NCBI RefSeq assembly: GCF_043641665.1
Contig: NC_092188.1
Location: 17,505,704 to 17,569,703 of the forward strand
Direction of reading: 5' to 3'
Source: Enoplosus armatus
Taxonomy: Eukaryota > Chordata > Actinopteri > Centrarchiformes > Enoplosidae
Length of the DNA: 64,000 bases
Shown here: in pieces, positions 34,053 to 47,458 of the stretch
Layout: each line of letters starts with the position of its first letter
Position numbering within the stretch: the first letter of the stretch is position 1
Position numbers and translations under genes: made by a program
Notes under the pieces: model-generated
Told to the model about the DNA's origin: nothing
The model's database searches: none
The model's input: only the letters and a program-made list of their open reading frames with translations

Positions 34053-37000
34053 CAGAGACAGAGAGAGAGAGCGAGAGAGAGAGAGAGAGAGAGAGAGTGA
34101 GGCAGAGGCAGAGAGAGAAGCCCTCCCCTACCTATCTCTAACATAACCATGATTGTATAAAAAGGTACTTGCTACAAATTAAGTGTTGCTTAATTGGGGG
34201 AGAAAAGTACAAACACACTGTTGGCTTACTGGACTTAAGCCCTTTGCTCCACTAGAGAGCAGAGGCCATTGACAAATGTCCTCCACTTCACTCGGTTGTC
34301 GGCGTTCTTTCGAGATTTCCCCAGTTGAGCCCACTCACAGACATTTCTGCCTGGACACCTCTTCTCCAGCTGTTCCTGGGGCGACCTCTTTCCCTTGTTC
34401 CTTGGAGGTTCCATTTCAATGCTTGTTAGATAATGGTCGTGGCAGGTTTTCTGAGGGTTTGTCCAATCCAACTATTTTTCTCCTTCAAATTTGTAAATCA
34501 ATGGGATTCTGGCTTGTTCTTTTCCTGCAATCCACATTGCTTAGTTTGTCTCTCCACCAGATGTTTAGTATTCTCCTGAGGCAGGTGCTAATGAATGTTT
34601 GCAGCCGTTTGTTGTGTGTTTTGTTGTTCTCCATGTCTTTGACCCATACAGCATCACCTGCTTCATGTTGGAGTTTAAGATGCATATTTTGGTGTTGATT
34701 GAGATGTCTTTTGAGCTCCAGATCTTCCTACTTCTCTTCCTTATTGATCCTGCTTTTTATGTCAGCATCTGTCCCTCCGATGGTGTCCACGACACTGCCT
34801 AAGTATGTGAACGCTTCTACCTCCAGTGCTGTGCATGAGGATATGGTTCTGGTTTTGGAGTGGATCTTCATCACCTGTGTCTTTCCTGTATTGGATGTAA
34901 GTTCTGTCGCAGCTTGTGAGAGTCTGTCTTCTCCTGCATTTGCATGTGTGTCTGCGTGTGTGAAAGGAGAGCTATGTCATCCGCAAAGTCAAGTTCATCT
35001 AGCTGCTCCCACATTGTCCACTAAATCCCATTTATTTTCCCTTTAGTTGTCTCTGGGAGAGCTGGCCTGCATGCATGAGGTTCCATCATATGAGTTCTTG
35101 ATTAAGTTTATGATCTTGGTGGGAATTCCATAGTGGCCCATTAGGCGCTATGGTGATGTCCTGTCTAATCTGTCAAACGCCTTCTCAAAGTTCAATAGAC
35201 TGTTGATGATGTGTGTTGCTATGTGATTTGCGCATTTCCTGAATCCTGCTTGCTGGTTCCAGAGCCTCTTGTCTACAGCTTCCTGTAGGATGGATGTCCC
35301 AGTTGAGAATTTTACTGGTTTACTGGTTCAAGGATATCCTCTCAAAGGAAAACACAGAGCTACAGCTGAGGACGATGGAAGGATGGTCAATAAATGAGAA
35401 GTGGGAACACCTAAAAGCTACTTGGAGCTCAACCTGTGAGGAGCCTTTAGGGAGAAGGACTCAAAAGCACAAGGAGTGGATAACACCAGAAACCATTAAC
35501 ACAATCCAACAGAGGAGAGGGTTCAAAGAGAAAGTGAACAACTCAAGAACAAGAGCTGAAAAGGCTTTGGCCCAAAAGGAGTACAACAGATGTCACAAAG
35601 TGCGAGAGAACATCAGGAGGGGCAAGAGAACAATGGTGGAGAGGCTAGCCAAGGAGGCAGAACTTGAAGTGAATCAAAGGAACAGGACGGAGTAACATAC
35701 CATCACAAGGAAATTGTCTGGGACATACCCACATAGCAATAAACCAATAACAGACAAGAACAGCCAACTGCTTTCAACCCAGGAGGCGATACTCGACAGA
35801 TGGGTAGAGCATTCATCCTAAACAGGGCATCACCGGAAGAACAGCCACATTTTCCCAAAGCCACGATACCACTACAAATCAAATGTGATAGACCAACAAA
35901 AAGATAAAGGCTGCTATCACGCAACTAAAAACTGGCCTGACCATATTGTACCGGAAGCCCTTAAAGCAGACATAAACTCATCAACAGACATGCTCTACGG
36001 GTTCTTTCAGAGAATTTGCAACAACAACAAACACACTGTTGGTTTACTTTTAAAGGTTACTTCAAACTACTACTGACAAATATCATATTATTTAACATTT
36101 GCTGTATTTTATTTATAAAGATCTGTATGATACATGATAGAATATCATCTATTCTTACAACTGAAAGGTCAGTAAGCAACCAGCCAAAGACAGGAAAACG
36201 TGGATGGATTGGTGCTACTCCACTGTGACACCAGCACACATCTCATTTCAAGGGTGAAATGGGTTGCCGAGGTGCCCACCTGTTCTGTTATTGCACTTTC
36301 TGTTTCACATTACATTTGTTCTGCCAGTGATAGCATGAGCAGTTCTGAACTCAGCTGCGAGATGCAAGCCCTCAGATATTTTTAAACAGTCCAGGCCTTG
36401 TGGATACAGTTGGTTTCCAACTGCCTGTGATAAGCTTCAGAGCGTGATTGTGCTTCACACGGACATCCACCCTCCCCTGTTGGATTTTTATGCTCTACTT
36501 GGTGTGGTGAAGCCCAAGTAATAGTGCATAAAGAGTATAGCTACACTGGTTAGTCTACTTTTCCACAATACAACGTGGTTCACTTCCTTTGCACTAGAAA
36601 AAGAAATCTCCTGAATTATGAGTACTGTATATTTTCTCTTGCCAAGTTCCAGCTCTGGTTCATACACAGGTTGATTGTGTGCTGTATCTTAGGTGTCTTG
36701 ACACTGGCTCAACGTACTTAGATTTCCCCTTAACTCCTACAACAAAGGGGCATAGATTTTCTTTAACTTTCCTTTTGCACCTTTCATCTCTGGCTTACCT
36801 GAATGTTTCCTTGCGTTTTTTTTGAAGAATATCCTCAAAGGACACCACATGTATTGTCCGTTATAACTATTCTCTAATGGCATGTTTTTCTTTGTGGATG
36901 GATCCAAGTTGGAGTAAGAACTGAAACATGTTTGTCAAAGTGGAGATCAGTGACAAGAAAAAAAGCCTCTTCTGCTAATCATGTAGCAGCATGGATCCAT

Positions 37001-38633
37001 CTTTTTGACTGTACAATTAATGTACGACTTGCATTAGAGATACTGTATTACTGTCACTGATGAATACAAATGAGCAAACGCAGCCGGGTTATTCAATATG
37101 GTTCTCTGATTGTGTTTATTGTATTTTTCATTAGAGTGATGTGTATTGAGAGAGAGAAATAGCAGGTAGAGGACAGATCCAAGGTTATTGATGGAGGCTA
37201 TTAGTCCTGAGCAGCACGCAGTCAAAAGGGACTCCAGCACGGCTGTTCAAACAATACACTAAACATGTAATTGTGAACAGAACATTACTATGGGATTGAA
37301 TTTAAAACCTATCTGTGAATCCCTGGTGTGACCTAGCCGCACTGTCAGGAGTTTGCCCTGAAAAATTAGCGAATGATTTAGTGCCGACCTCAGTGACTTC
37401 TCAGCAGAGCAATGTGGGGGTGCATGCTAAAATATATGTGTGTATGTGCGTGTGTGGGCAGGAGAGACAGAAGAAAGAGAGGACAGATAGAAAGGCAGGG
37501 TGAGAGAGGTAAGAAAAAGAGGCAGGGAAAAGAGAGAGAAGGATGGAGAAACAAAAACACAGCAAATAGACCAGATAGGAGGCGGGAGATTGAGAAATAG
37601 AGACCCAGAGTAAGTGAATTTTGTGTCTCCTTGATAAAAGAAAGGACAGGCTATAAGCCAAAGCAGTCTGACCGGTTGCGACACATGTTTCCAATAATAT
37701 CAGATTGGCATCAGACCCTAAAAAACAGCCGTTCTCAAGCTTCAAGAGACTCGCAAACCTGTAATTGATTCGTACCCTTCCCCTCTCCTTGGGCTGACTT
37801 TATTTTTGCCTTTGCCCTCCTCTTGACCCTGCCTAGTCCTCCCTTTTTAATCAATCCCCTTCCCTCCCCGCTTTTCGCCTCCCTAATTAGCTGTATTAGC
37901 ATTTCACAGTCATTTAGTGCTTCGCCGGAAGGAGCTCCAATGACCTCGGAAGAGAGGTTGGAGAGGGCTTAAGCACAGCAAGCGCCCAGATGCTCATGTG
38001 TGAGCATGCATTTACACATGCACAAGCATGCACACATACACAAAGACACCAGAGATGACCAAAAGGAAAGCATCTGCTTGGTAATGGAGAGTAGGGATTA
38101 GAAGAAGAAAGAGAGGAGACAAGACAACAACGTGTAGAAGAAGGGAAAGTGAGAGACAAAATTTAGGATAAGGTCAGACAAGCAAAAGAGGACTGGTTTA
38201 AAGGTAATATGAAGAAGTAAAGTATGTGGATCACAACAGGACAACAGTAAACAGGAGGAGGAAAAGGGAAAGTAGGGATACAAAGAGTAAGGAGGACTGA
38301 GCCGACAAGAAGGAGGAGGAGAGAAACACAGAGCTGGAGGGAAGCGTCTCCTGGGATCGCATCACCAGCAGCATTCCTTGCAGACGGGACCGATCTCCAA
38401 TTTCCCCCTGAAACAGGCAGACACTCGACTCTTTGGCTTCAGCCTGAGAGCACTGCAGATAGCCTCGGCTGACGAAAGTCTTACAGCGGTGCTGCAACAC
38501 CACCCTACTTCCCTGTCTGCAATCAAAACCTACATGTCTGACAGCTTGTATGCATAGGTGCATATATAAATGCTCCATCTGCATCAGTCAGATGTGAGAA
38601 TGAGATTTCATGTCTGGGACTATCTGAACTAAC

Positions 38634-38690
<57 letters not shown>

Positions 38691-41600
38691 GTGTGTGTGT
38701 GTTAATGGCCCAGGTATTCTGTATCTGTTTGAATATGTGTGCATGCAACTGCTCTTGTGCAAATCAGTGGTTTGCTGGTGTGAGAAGGTATCAGTTTTGT
38801 ATGTTCATAAAAAGGCGCTGAAGTTGGGACTCCAGCTGTTTTGTGGGGTTTGCTTTACAAATATTTGGAAGAGAATGCGAAACAAAAGCAAGTTTTGTAG
38901 ACATCTAAAATTGTAGACACAGTTTATAAATCTGAGAGATGAAAACTTTCCACCTACCCGTTCTGCATCGCGGTGGGATCATATGTCAACGCCATACCAC
39001 TCTAGAAGAGAGAAACAAACACCTAAAGGTTAAAATACTTGATATGCATTTTGAATCATTTGTGTTCACTCTGTCATTAAGATTATCCTAATTGGTCAAG
39101 GCAATAAAGGTAATGAATTGAGAGGGGGAGAGACAGTAGAGAGGAAAATCAGAATGATTTGTGAAGGAAAAATAAACAATGAACACAAAAGCTTTGATTT
39201 AAAATGCAACAATATTAACAAGTGAGTGGGATACAAATACCTGCTAAATAAAGAGCAATTGATGATGTCCTCAGTAGCACAAAAATCTCAAATGAGCCAG
39301 TTAAAAGCACTTATGTACAATAAAATAATTCTGCATGATTGGGCGTGAGGCTGTGGACCACTTAAAACTGTCATGTTCAAAATATTCACAGAAAATAACC
39401 GCAAAAAGGGCACTAAGGAACAATTGCTATAGCCTTGATAGTGTTGCTGCATATTAGGGATGTATTGTAACAACACTATACGTTCCTGGTTCAATGCACT
39501 CTGAAAACAACATATGAGAGTAGAAGATTTCTCATTTATCTCATTTAGTTATTTAACGTGCAAAAACATTGGTACACTGGTAGTTTTAGATTTTGGTAAA
39601 AGTTTGTTTTAGATCAAATTTCTGAACTTTGTCCAAACGCTACAGAAACCTCTTTTCAAACCAAATGCAGTGAACGCTGCTGTTCACTTCACCTCACAAC
39701 ATGAAGGGATATTTAGAGGTGGAATCTGCTTGAGTTGAAAATGTTTAAAACTGAGAGTGAAAATTAGCAGTTATTCCCAATTGTGTGGCTTAGTGAATGC
39801 ACACAGGAGCAGAAAGGAGACAATCTGGAGGAAAATGAGAGAACTGGAAGCTCCTGGTAAGGTTTGAAATCAGTCTGTCTGAGCTGTCACACACACAGTG
39901 CTTGTTGTCAAAGCAAACATCTGTACCGCCAGTCAGGAAACTGACAGTGGCCAAAAAGCACCCAAACTACTCAATCAGTCAAAATGAGCCCAAACGTCAT
40001 TTCACTCAGTGCAGCTAGCTCAAAACACCCCTCACAGTTTGTAAATATTAGTTTACAGTGAGATTTCCATGTCTTGTTTGATTATAAAGCAGGTCCAGGT
40101 GCTATATAAATACTGTGAAAGTATTAAATCGCTCAGTCCACAAGAAATGCACACAACCCGTATTCAGAAACTGTGCCTTTAAACAAGCCGTAAGGTTGTG
40201 ATGTCACAACTACACAGTCACCGCACTTCGTAACTCAAAATATCGACCCGTGATTCACTGTTACACCCCAACAGCAGGAAGTGCTACTTACAGCAAGCTT
40301 CACCAGTAACAGGGCTCAGTTACAACACCACCCAGTATAAATGAATACGTTTTGCACTCCAGCTGCATTATATCAGTATCAGTGTATTTTAGTTGCTAAG
40401 TATTCTCTGTCCCACCTCCTCTCCATTAAATGTTGTCACTATTAAGTCGAGTGTGTATCATTAAGTGACACTTTTCTATCTGTGTCTCACTTCCACTATC
40501 ACGTCCATATGAATGAGACTGTATTTCTTGCTGCTGAGCTTTAAAAAAGAAAGATCTTCATCCACTTGACTGCCTCTTGGCAATGTTGGAACTAACTTAT
40601 AGCAACAATCACGTTTTTAGTCCTCTAATCTTTATTTTTCTTCTTCTCTATCTTTCGCTCTATCACTGCCCCCCCCCCCCCCCCCCTTCTCTCTGCAGCC
40701 CTACACAAGTCATTTGTACTTGTTCTATATTCCACACAAGTCTCTTCTCTCCAAATTGGCACACAAGTTGAAAGTGTGCCCCGATGCTGAACTCAGCTGC
40801 GATGTTTGGTTTTTCCCCAAACACTGTTTCTAGCCAGGACTCGGGGAAAATAGACTGCAGACGCAATAAAAATGAGTGCCAGACATTGATGACATCAAAT
40901 AGCAAAAATTAATCATTCCAAAGCCCAGGATCCTTTTTGAACCAGCTTTTAAACAAACATCTGATTCAAAGCAGGTAAAAAGTACATTACAGATACACAA
41001 GAATCCTAGTTTTCACCTTGAGCAAAATTTGTATTCACGGCTGGTTCCCTGTCGATTTGTTGAATTGTCTTTTTGAACAGAAGAGTTCTGAGCCAGAGCT
41101 AGAGCAGATCAGCTCTGTGAAGCATCTGCATATTTGCATCTTGTCCTCCAAAGTTCCTTAATTTAATAGCAAACACTGGACAACATTCTTCACTGCTGCA
41201 TAATGCCAGCATTAGTGTATGAATGTGCATGTTCAGAGATGTGCATGTGTATTCACAATGTATCCTCATGGAGGAAATATTGAATGGACCTACCCAGGGG
41301 CCCAAACAGTTGGGTGGCCCCTGGAACCAGAGTATCTGTTTCAAGTAAGTTAAGATTTTAACATCTCACATACAAAAAGGCAAAAACGACTACAGAGAGA
41401 CATAAAACCACCAAAAAGAGACACAAAGTGACGACAAAGATAAAGAGAAAAAACAACTACGAAGAGACATACAACTAATACAGAGAGACACAAAATGACT
41501 ACAAAGAGACACAAAACGACCAGAAAGAGATGCAAAATGGCCACAAACAGACACAAAATGTTTGTAGTCGAAAAAGACACAAAACAACCACAAAGAGACA

Positions 41601-44600
41601 GGACACGTGGTTTGTAGTAGTTTTGTATCTGTGTCTTGCTCCTATGTAGAAGGGGTGGGGGGGCTTTTGCATATCTGTGAAGGGGGGCCCGTTGTCTCAC
41701 AATCTGCCCATGTGCATCCTATGTGTGTCTCTCTGCACAGATAATATGTGTGTGAGTGATTGTGTGTGTAATATGTGCTCACGTCATAGTCCCAAGGCCA
41801 GACTCATTTAGGAGTGAGGGATTCTGGGAGATTAGGGTCAGCTGACTGAGTGTGAGGACGCAGTGAGGCCCCTCAAAGCACCTCCACGGCCAGTCTGCCT
41901 GGAGTTGGAGACCTGGCTCCGACAAATGCATAAACCTCTGAAGAGACGCTTTTCCTCAAGTGCTGACAAGTGGGGCTTGGACCACTGACAAATGTGTAAG
42001 GAATCCCACTGAAAGCACTGATCACCAGCTGACAATCCACAAATGTTGACAACAGCATACAAAAAAAAAAAGAATCACTAACACTGGGGCCTCCAGTGTT
42101 AACTAATCCCTGATGTGATGTGTCTTTCTTAGCACCAACAAATAAAAACTAAAACAATCTGTGCCTGCTACACACAGACACACATGAAGGTCACGCACAT
42201 ACTGTGGCATCCTGTTTTTGTTGTGGCGGCTCTTGTTTCAGCGCGCAGTTGTTTCAGCCTGGTTCCATTTCATTTCACTTCACCACCCTGCTCTTTCCCA
42301 ACCTCCATGTAAAGTGATTGTTGGGAAACTGTTAAAAAACTGTACTCAGTGTGTGGGTGGCGACATTATTATTCACTTTTCCTTGTTCTGTAAATTAAAG
42401 CTTTGGTATCGACACTAACAACGTCTGAACTCTCTGCATTGTGCAACAGTCAGTCTGCTTTCAATCCGCGACACAAGGTTTCATTTCTTCTGAAGATGAC
42501 AGACTGGAGGTGGGAGTTTCAACAAAAGGAAAACAACTTCGCATTGGGGTCTCGCAGAAACCTTGTATTTTAAATTCAACAACCTTTATACATGCCAGCT
42601 TTCATACTGTCAGCAGCATCTCTAATTCAGCCTACAGTATGTTACTGGAAATGAAAGCTGATAATGAACCACTGGGGGGGCCTGTCAGGCCATTGAGACT
42701 TGGTTATAAAATGTGAAAAAGAAGCTGATGTCAAAGGGAACATCAGCCAGACATTTATAGTTTATGAAAACGTTGACTTGTTAGACCTCTGTGAAGCAGC
42801 TGCGGACACTGAGCTGTGAAATGCTACACTACAATTTGTCGTACTGCATGCAACAGTATTTCACTGACTATTATGATAAGATAACTGTTCCGCTGAGAAA
42901 GCTGAGTAGGAACAGGTTTAAAAGAGGTTTGTGGATATACTGTACTCATGTGACTAAGTTAGAATAACACCACTCTCTGTTTTGTTAACTTTACTATTTC
43001 CTCTTAAAAAACGCTCTCAGTAGACACGGAGTACTCATTCTGACTGTGAGAAGTGAGGGGCTATTGTAGCATTAGGAAATGTCTGCTGCGGCATAATTCT
43101 GCCTTAGGAAAATTTCTATATTGCTTTCTTTTACAGTGGCAGAGGGTAAAAAGGATTATGTTGTAACAACCTGATTGAAAGACATGGTTCTTGTGTTACA
43201 ATTTGCCTTTTCCACTTGTGTTTTTTAAAAAAAAGCAGCTGTGACTGCTGAAGGGGATCTCTTACTGGCAAGCTTTTTTATTTGATGATTAAAAACACTT
43301 TTAAGCCTCACCTCTCCTTCCCGTGTCCACGGTCGGCCATTCTGGGGATACTTGACCTGGGTCTGCCTCTTCTTCTGGCCTCCGTCAGCAAACTTGCACA
43401 GCAGCGGCTCTGCTGGGGCTACAGAGTGAGTCAGACAGAGGGGGAGACAAGGACAAACACAGAGATAGATTAATCACCTTAATAGCGGGGAAAAGTAAAA
43501 ATTCATGCATTAGGTTAAGAGTTACATTTCAAAGATAAGATTTAAAGACAGGGTGTTATGCTGTGGCTTAAACAAAAACACAACATAAATCAATTGGACC
43601 TGAAAACAGCACTTCAGCACTTACATTTATCTCTCCCACCCCTAATCCAAACATCTAAACAACAGCAGTTATCGCACCATCTCTGCAACCCCTACAAACA
43701 TACTTCGACAAAAGCAGCCTTGACGTGGAAACAAAGCCACAGGCTAATCATCAAAGCACGGGGAGCGTGGTTCAAACGACAAACCAAACAGGCATACTTA
43801 ATACGCTAAATAACTCCACACAGCTTGACCCCGGGCAATACACTGCGATTGTGATTGCTCCAAAGACAACATGGTCCTTTTCTAGACCAGAGAAAGAAGA
43901 AAGCCTTGATTACAAATAGGATTAGCTGAGTGTGACCTCCCATACAAAAGTTCATCAAACTCTAACTTCAACCTGATAGGCTGCAGCCTCAAATGCCCTA
44001 CAGCCTTCTGAAATAGCAGGAAGTAGCAGGACGGGGGCAGGATTATCCTGAAGAAAAAAAAGGCTTTGTTCTGTATCAATTTATTTCATTTTAAAAGCAT
44101 ATCTTTAGAATTTGTTAGAAAGTGTGAATAATGGCTTCTATTTCTGGGAAAGGCTTCAGCAACAGCATGACTCAACAAACACAATAAAAAGGATAATCCT
44201 AACATGAACCAGGACACTCAGCTAAGACATTTGATGGCTTATGTAGTCAGACAGTCGACAGATAGTCTTCTGTTTTTTGTCATCTCTGACGGTATATTTC
44301 TCGTTCAACGACATGCACACATAGACTTGTACACGTGCAAACTCACAACCAGCCTTTTACTCTGCATACTCACACAGAATGAACAGAGTATAGCGTGATA
44401 AAGATGAAAAATTACAGACATAAGTAGATGAACGTCATAGATATTGAATCACAGTGGATCACAGTAAACACATACAACCCTCTTGGGTACAGTTACCAAA
44501 GCGTGTGTCGACCTACTTCCTGAGATGTGCTGTACAACTAGAACACATAAATGGTACATGTTATATAGTTAGAAAAGGATTAATAATAATGTAATTAATG

Positions 44601-46718
44601 TATGTAATTAGAAAATGAAATGAAAATGAAACTTCAACTTCACTAGAATGTATCTGGGACTCTACACGGGTATGTGGGAAAATCTATATGTAAAATCCAG
44701 TTTATCTTATGGCTTATGTTGAGTTCAGTTTCCCTCTGAGGAAAGAACTACAAATGAATTAGATAACATTCATAAGACAAAGATTTCTGACTAGCAGTCG
44801 CAAGAAGCACAGCAAATCATCATAACAGTATGTTAAAATAAAAAATAATTTAAATGCAATCAAAAGAACCTAAACTGTGATGGCAGCAGTGGAACATCGT
44901 CACACCAACAAGTGTTCTGTTCATGTCCTGATTCAGTTTTATAAAGACACCTCTTGACCCTGAAATTGAATGAGCCACCTACTTTTATCCATTGCCTCTC
45001 ACTTGTTACTTTAATACATCCACCAAGGCATGTTTGAGTCATTGACTGCATCTTAGAAGAGGCTATTAGCTGGCACTCTTGACTTATCTAACTGGCAATA
45101 ATTTCAAACTGCAGAGAAAGTCAAATCCTTGTCGCTGTGTGCTGCTTAGAAATAAAGAAGTTTTGAGTAGACTACGCTACGAAGCAGCAGAGGCGATATC
45201 ATCATGATGGCACTGATTCACACATTATGAATGCCAAAATAAACTGCACAATTACCTCGCCTCCTTCAAGAAAAATGTTTCTTCATCTCAGTAAACTGAA
45301 AAATGAGAAGAGGTGTTCTCAGTGGAGAAAAGCATTCAGAGCTCAAGGTTGAGAGTTATTTTGAACGCCTGGGGCCTGGATGGGTACTCCAAAGGTAAGT
45401 AGACGGAGAAACACAGAGCTGTGTGATTATGCAGCATTTGGGGGTACTTTGTTATTATACTGTTTTAACTTGATTTCTGTCTGAATAACAGGACACACAG
45501 CTGGGGTATGTTATCATCCCTCGCCTTTGCTATTCGTCCTTCTCAATCACTCATCCCTTCGCTCTGCTCCATGGATTCATTTACATTTGGTAAACAGTCA
45601 TGTGTGTAGGTGTATGTGTGTGTGTGTGTGTGTGTGTATGTATATATTATGTACAGTTTCACCACAAAAGTGTAGTTTCCTCATGAAAAACAAGAGCTAG
45701 GCCCAGAAAGAAAATAAAAAAAATGGCCAAGATTTACACCACAGGTGATGGATGTTTTTAAATTTAGACGACAAAATCAGAGAGGATACAGTGTGATGAA
45801 AGAAACACTGGTCATTTTTATTAAAGTGGTAAGCACTAAAGCTATTAAAAAATGACTACAGTTACTACTGTCTGCTCTCAGCGTTATCAACTCACTTACA
45901 GTAAGCCTTCGTTCTTCAGCAGCCCTGTTTGAGGTTTAGAGCTGTGCGTCTCAATCGTATATTTCCAGGAACTGTGGAGCCACATGAATAAAATTCAGTT
46001 ACTAAAATTTTTTTTTTGCATTCCTGCTTGTGTTTCCACTTCATCAAAGGAACTGTGAAGATTAGGCAAATTAGTCCAATAATGCATTTAAAGCCATAGT
46101 CCTGTTTGAGACACGCAAGGAGAAAACAACACAAAGTCATTGTGTTGTTGTTCTGATGTTTGCATGGAGGCGATGGACGCAAAAGAGAAATGCAGAGGTG
46201 GGAAAGGAGACTGAAAACCCCAGAGCACCATCTGAAAGTATTATCCCCAGAGCCGGGACTTTTCAGCACCAGAAACTAAGCTCCGAAGAACTGAGTCTGG
46301 ACCCTGGTAAAGTAAGGTTTCCGATTTCTGAAATGGTTCCTGAGGTCGCCAGGAACAGTTCCTATGATGGCTATTAGCATTTATTTGTGAGACTTTGGCA
46401 GAACCTCTGGTGTAAAGTAATCTGTGTAATGCAAATGTAAAAGCTTTCATGAGTTGGGCCTAGTCTGAATCGATATATGATAATAATGGGCAATAGAGAG
46501 ATGAAAAGAGGACTTTTATTTATTTAAAATAGTTGTGATTTCTAATTGTCAATTTAGAATAGGATTAGATTCAGAATATGCAAAAAGATACATTCGAGAA
46601 TGACAGCAGGATTTAACTGTCAGGTTTATGGATAAAGGAAAGAATATATTGATGCCCTCACAAGTTAGAAGTTCTTGATGATAGCTACTTCGTAAGTAAG
46701 AGAAAATATGTGGCGTGA

Positions 46719-46757
<39 letters not shown>

Positions 46758-47421
46758 ATACAGACTTAAAGGCAGCATCTGTGCTCTGTTGTTTTGTTTT
46801 ACTGGTGTGACAGACAGAGAAAGCCGCATTGTTGACGGCTGACAACTTGTCAAGTTTATAGTCAGGACACTTTCGTCTCTGTGTCTTCTCTAAAGTACCG
46901 CAAAAAGAGAGAAGAAGCTCCTGCTGATCTAAAACAATTGTTTGTCCTAGGTGTTTGCATGAAAAGGATACCTCTGTGTTTTGAATTGAATCAGTTATTT
47001 TTATGCAGCGGGCCTATCACCGAGACAACAAAAAGTTAGTGTTTTTGGACTTACGTGAGATGACAAAATGGGGCCATTTATTGTTAGAATTAGTGATGCA
47101 AAAATGCTAAGCAGCTGATCCCAAGAGAGCAAATAAAAGATGTGACAGATGCCTGTTAAAGAATGACATTCCTTGGTGTCCCTCATATTAACATCCTGTG
47201 AGTAAAGTATGCAACATGATAACCGCGGGAAAGTGGCATACAATAACAACAACAACAACAATAGCAGCAACAACAGGAGGGATACTGGCCTCATTCCATT
47301 TTTGTATACCACATCCACGGACATAAAAATTCACATACACAACATTGCTGTAAGCTGTGTTTAACATCAGCTGGTGAAATGGCTCCAGTGCTACGGGCCA
47401 GTGTTTACATGCACAAACACG

Positions 47422-47458
<37 letters not shown>

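Larger units (their letters stand above)
34209..36048 (-). mobile_element. RTE-like LINE insertion with inverted 5' segment (twin priming)
   Basis: Two collinear pieces of one ORF2 lie in opposite orientation. On the minus strand, about 35290 down to 34231 carries the RT core and C-terminus with frame breaks: [34 protein letters not shown] and [10 protein letters not shown]. On the plus strand, about 35310-36026 carries the upstream linker and start of [39 protein letters not shown], then [17 protein letters not shown]. The element is flanked by near-identical 22-bp repeats (34209-34230 and 36027-36048, one mismatch). The endonuclease domain and roughly 50 codons around the joint are absent, and stops and frameshifts make it non-functional. 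The clade call (RTE-like) is from memory of typical motifs. Confidence 0.85.
33099..38957 (-). other. rbms3 intron, 5.9 kb
   Basis: Contains a GA satellite (33808-34115), the rearranged LINE insertion (34209-36048), purine-rich blocks at 37460-37610 and 38095-38340, and a GA/GT tract (38636-38701). No additional exon is recognised. Confidence 0.65.
39002..43311 (-). other. rbms3 intron, 4.3 kb
   Basis: Holds a truncated piggyBac-like MITE (40058-40224), an 18-base poly-C run (40669-40686) and a 21-bp minisatellite (41390-41615). No further exon is recognised. Confidence 0.65.

Noticed and set aside
33728..34150. Long open frames on both strands made of Leu/Ser or Arg/Glu repeats
   Set aside because: They are translations of the GA satellite. 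No codon ending is independent of the repeat.
34276..34698. 140-codon plus-strand frame
   Set aside because: Antisense to the LINE RT/C-terminal region, whose homology lies on the minus strand.
41350..41700. Hydrophobic 116-codon minus-strand frame resembling a membrane protein
   Set aside because: It is the reverse translation of the 21-bp minisatellite.
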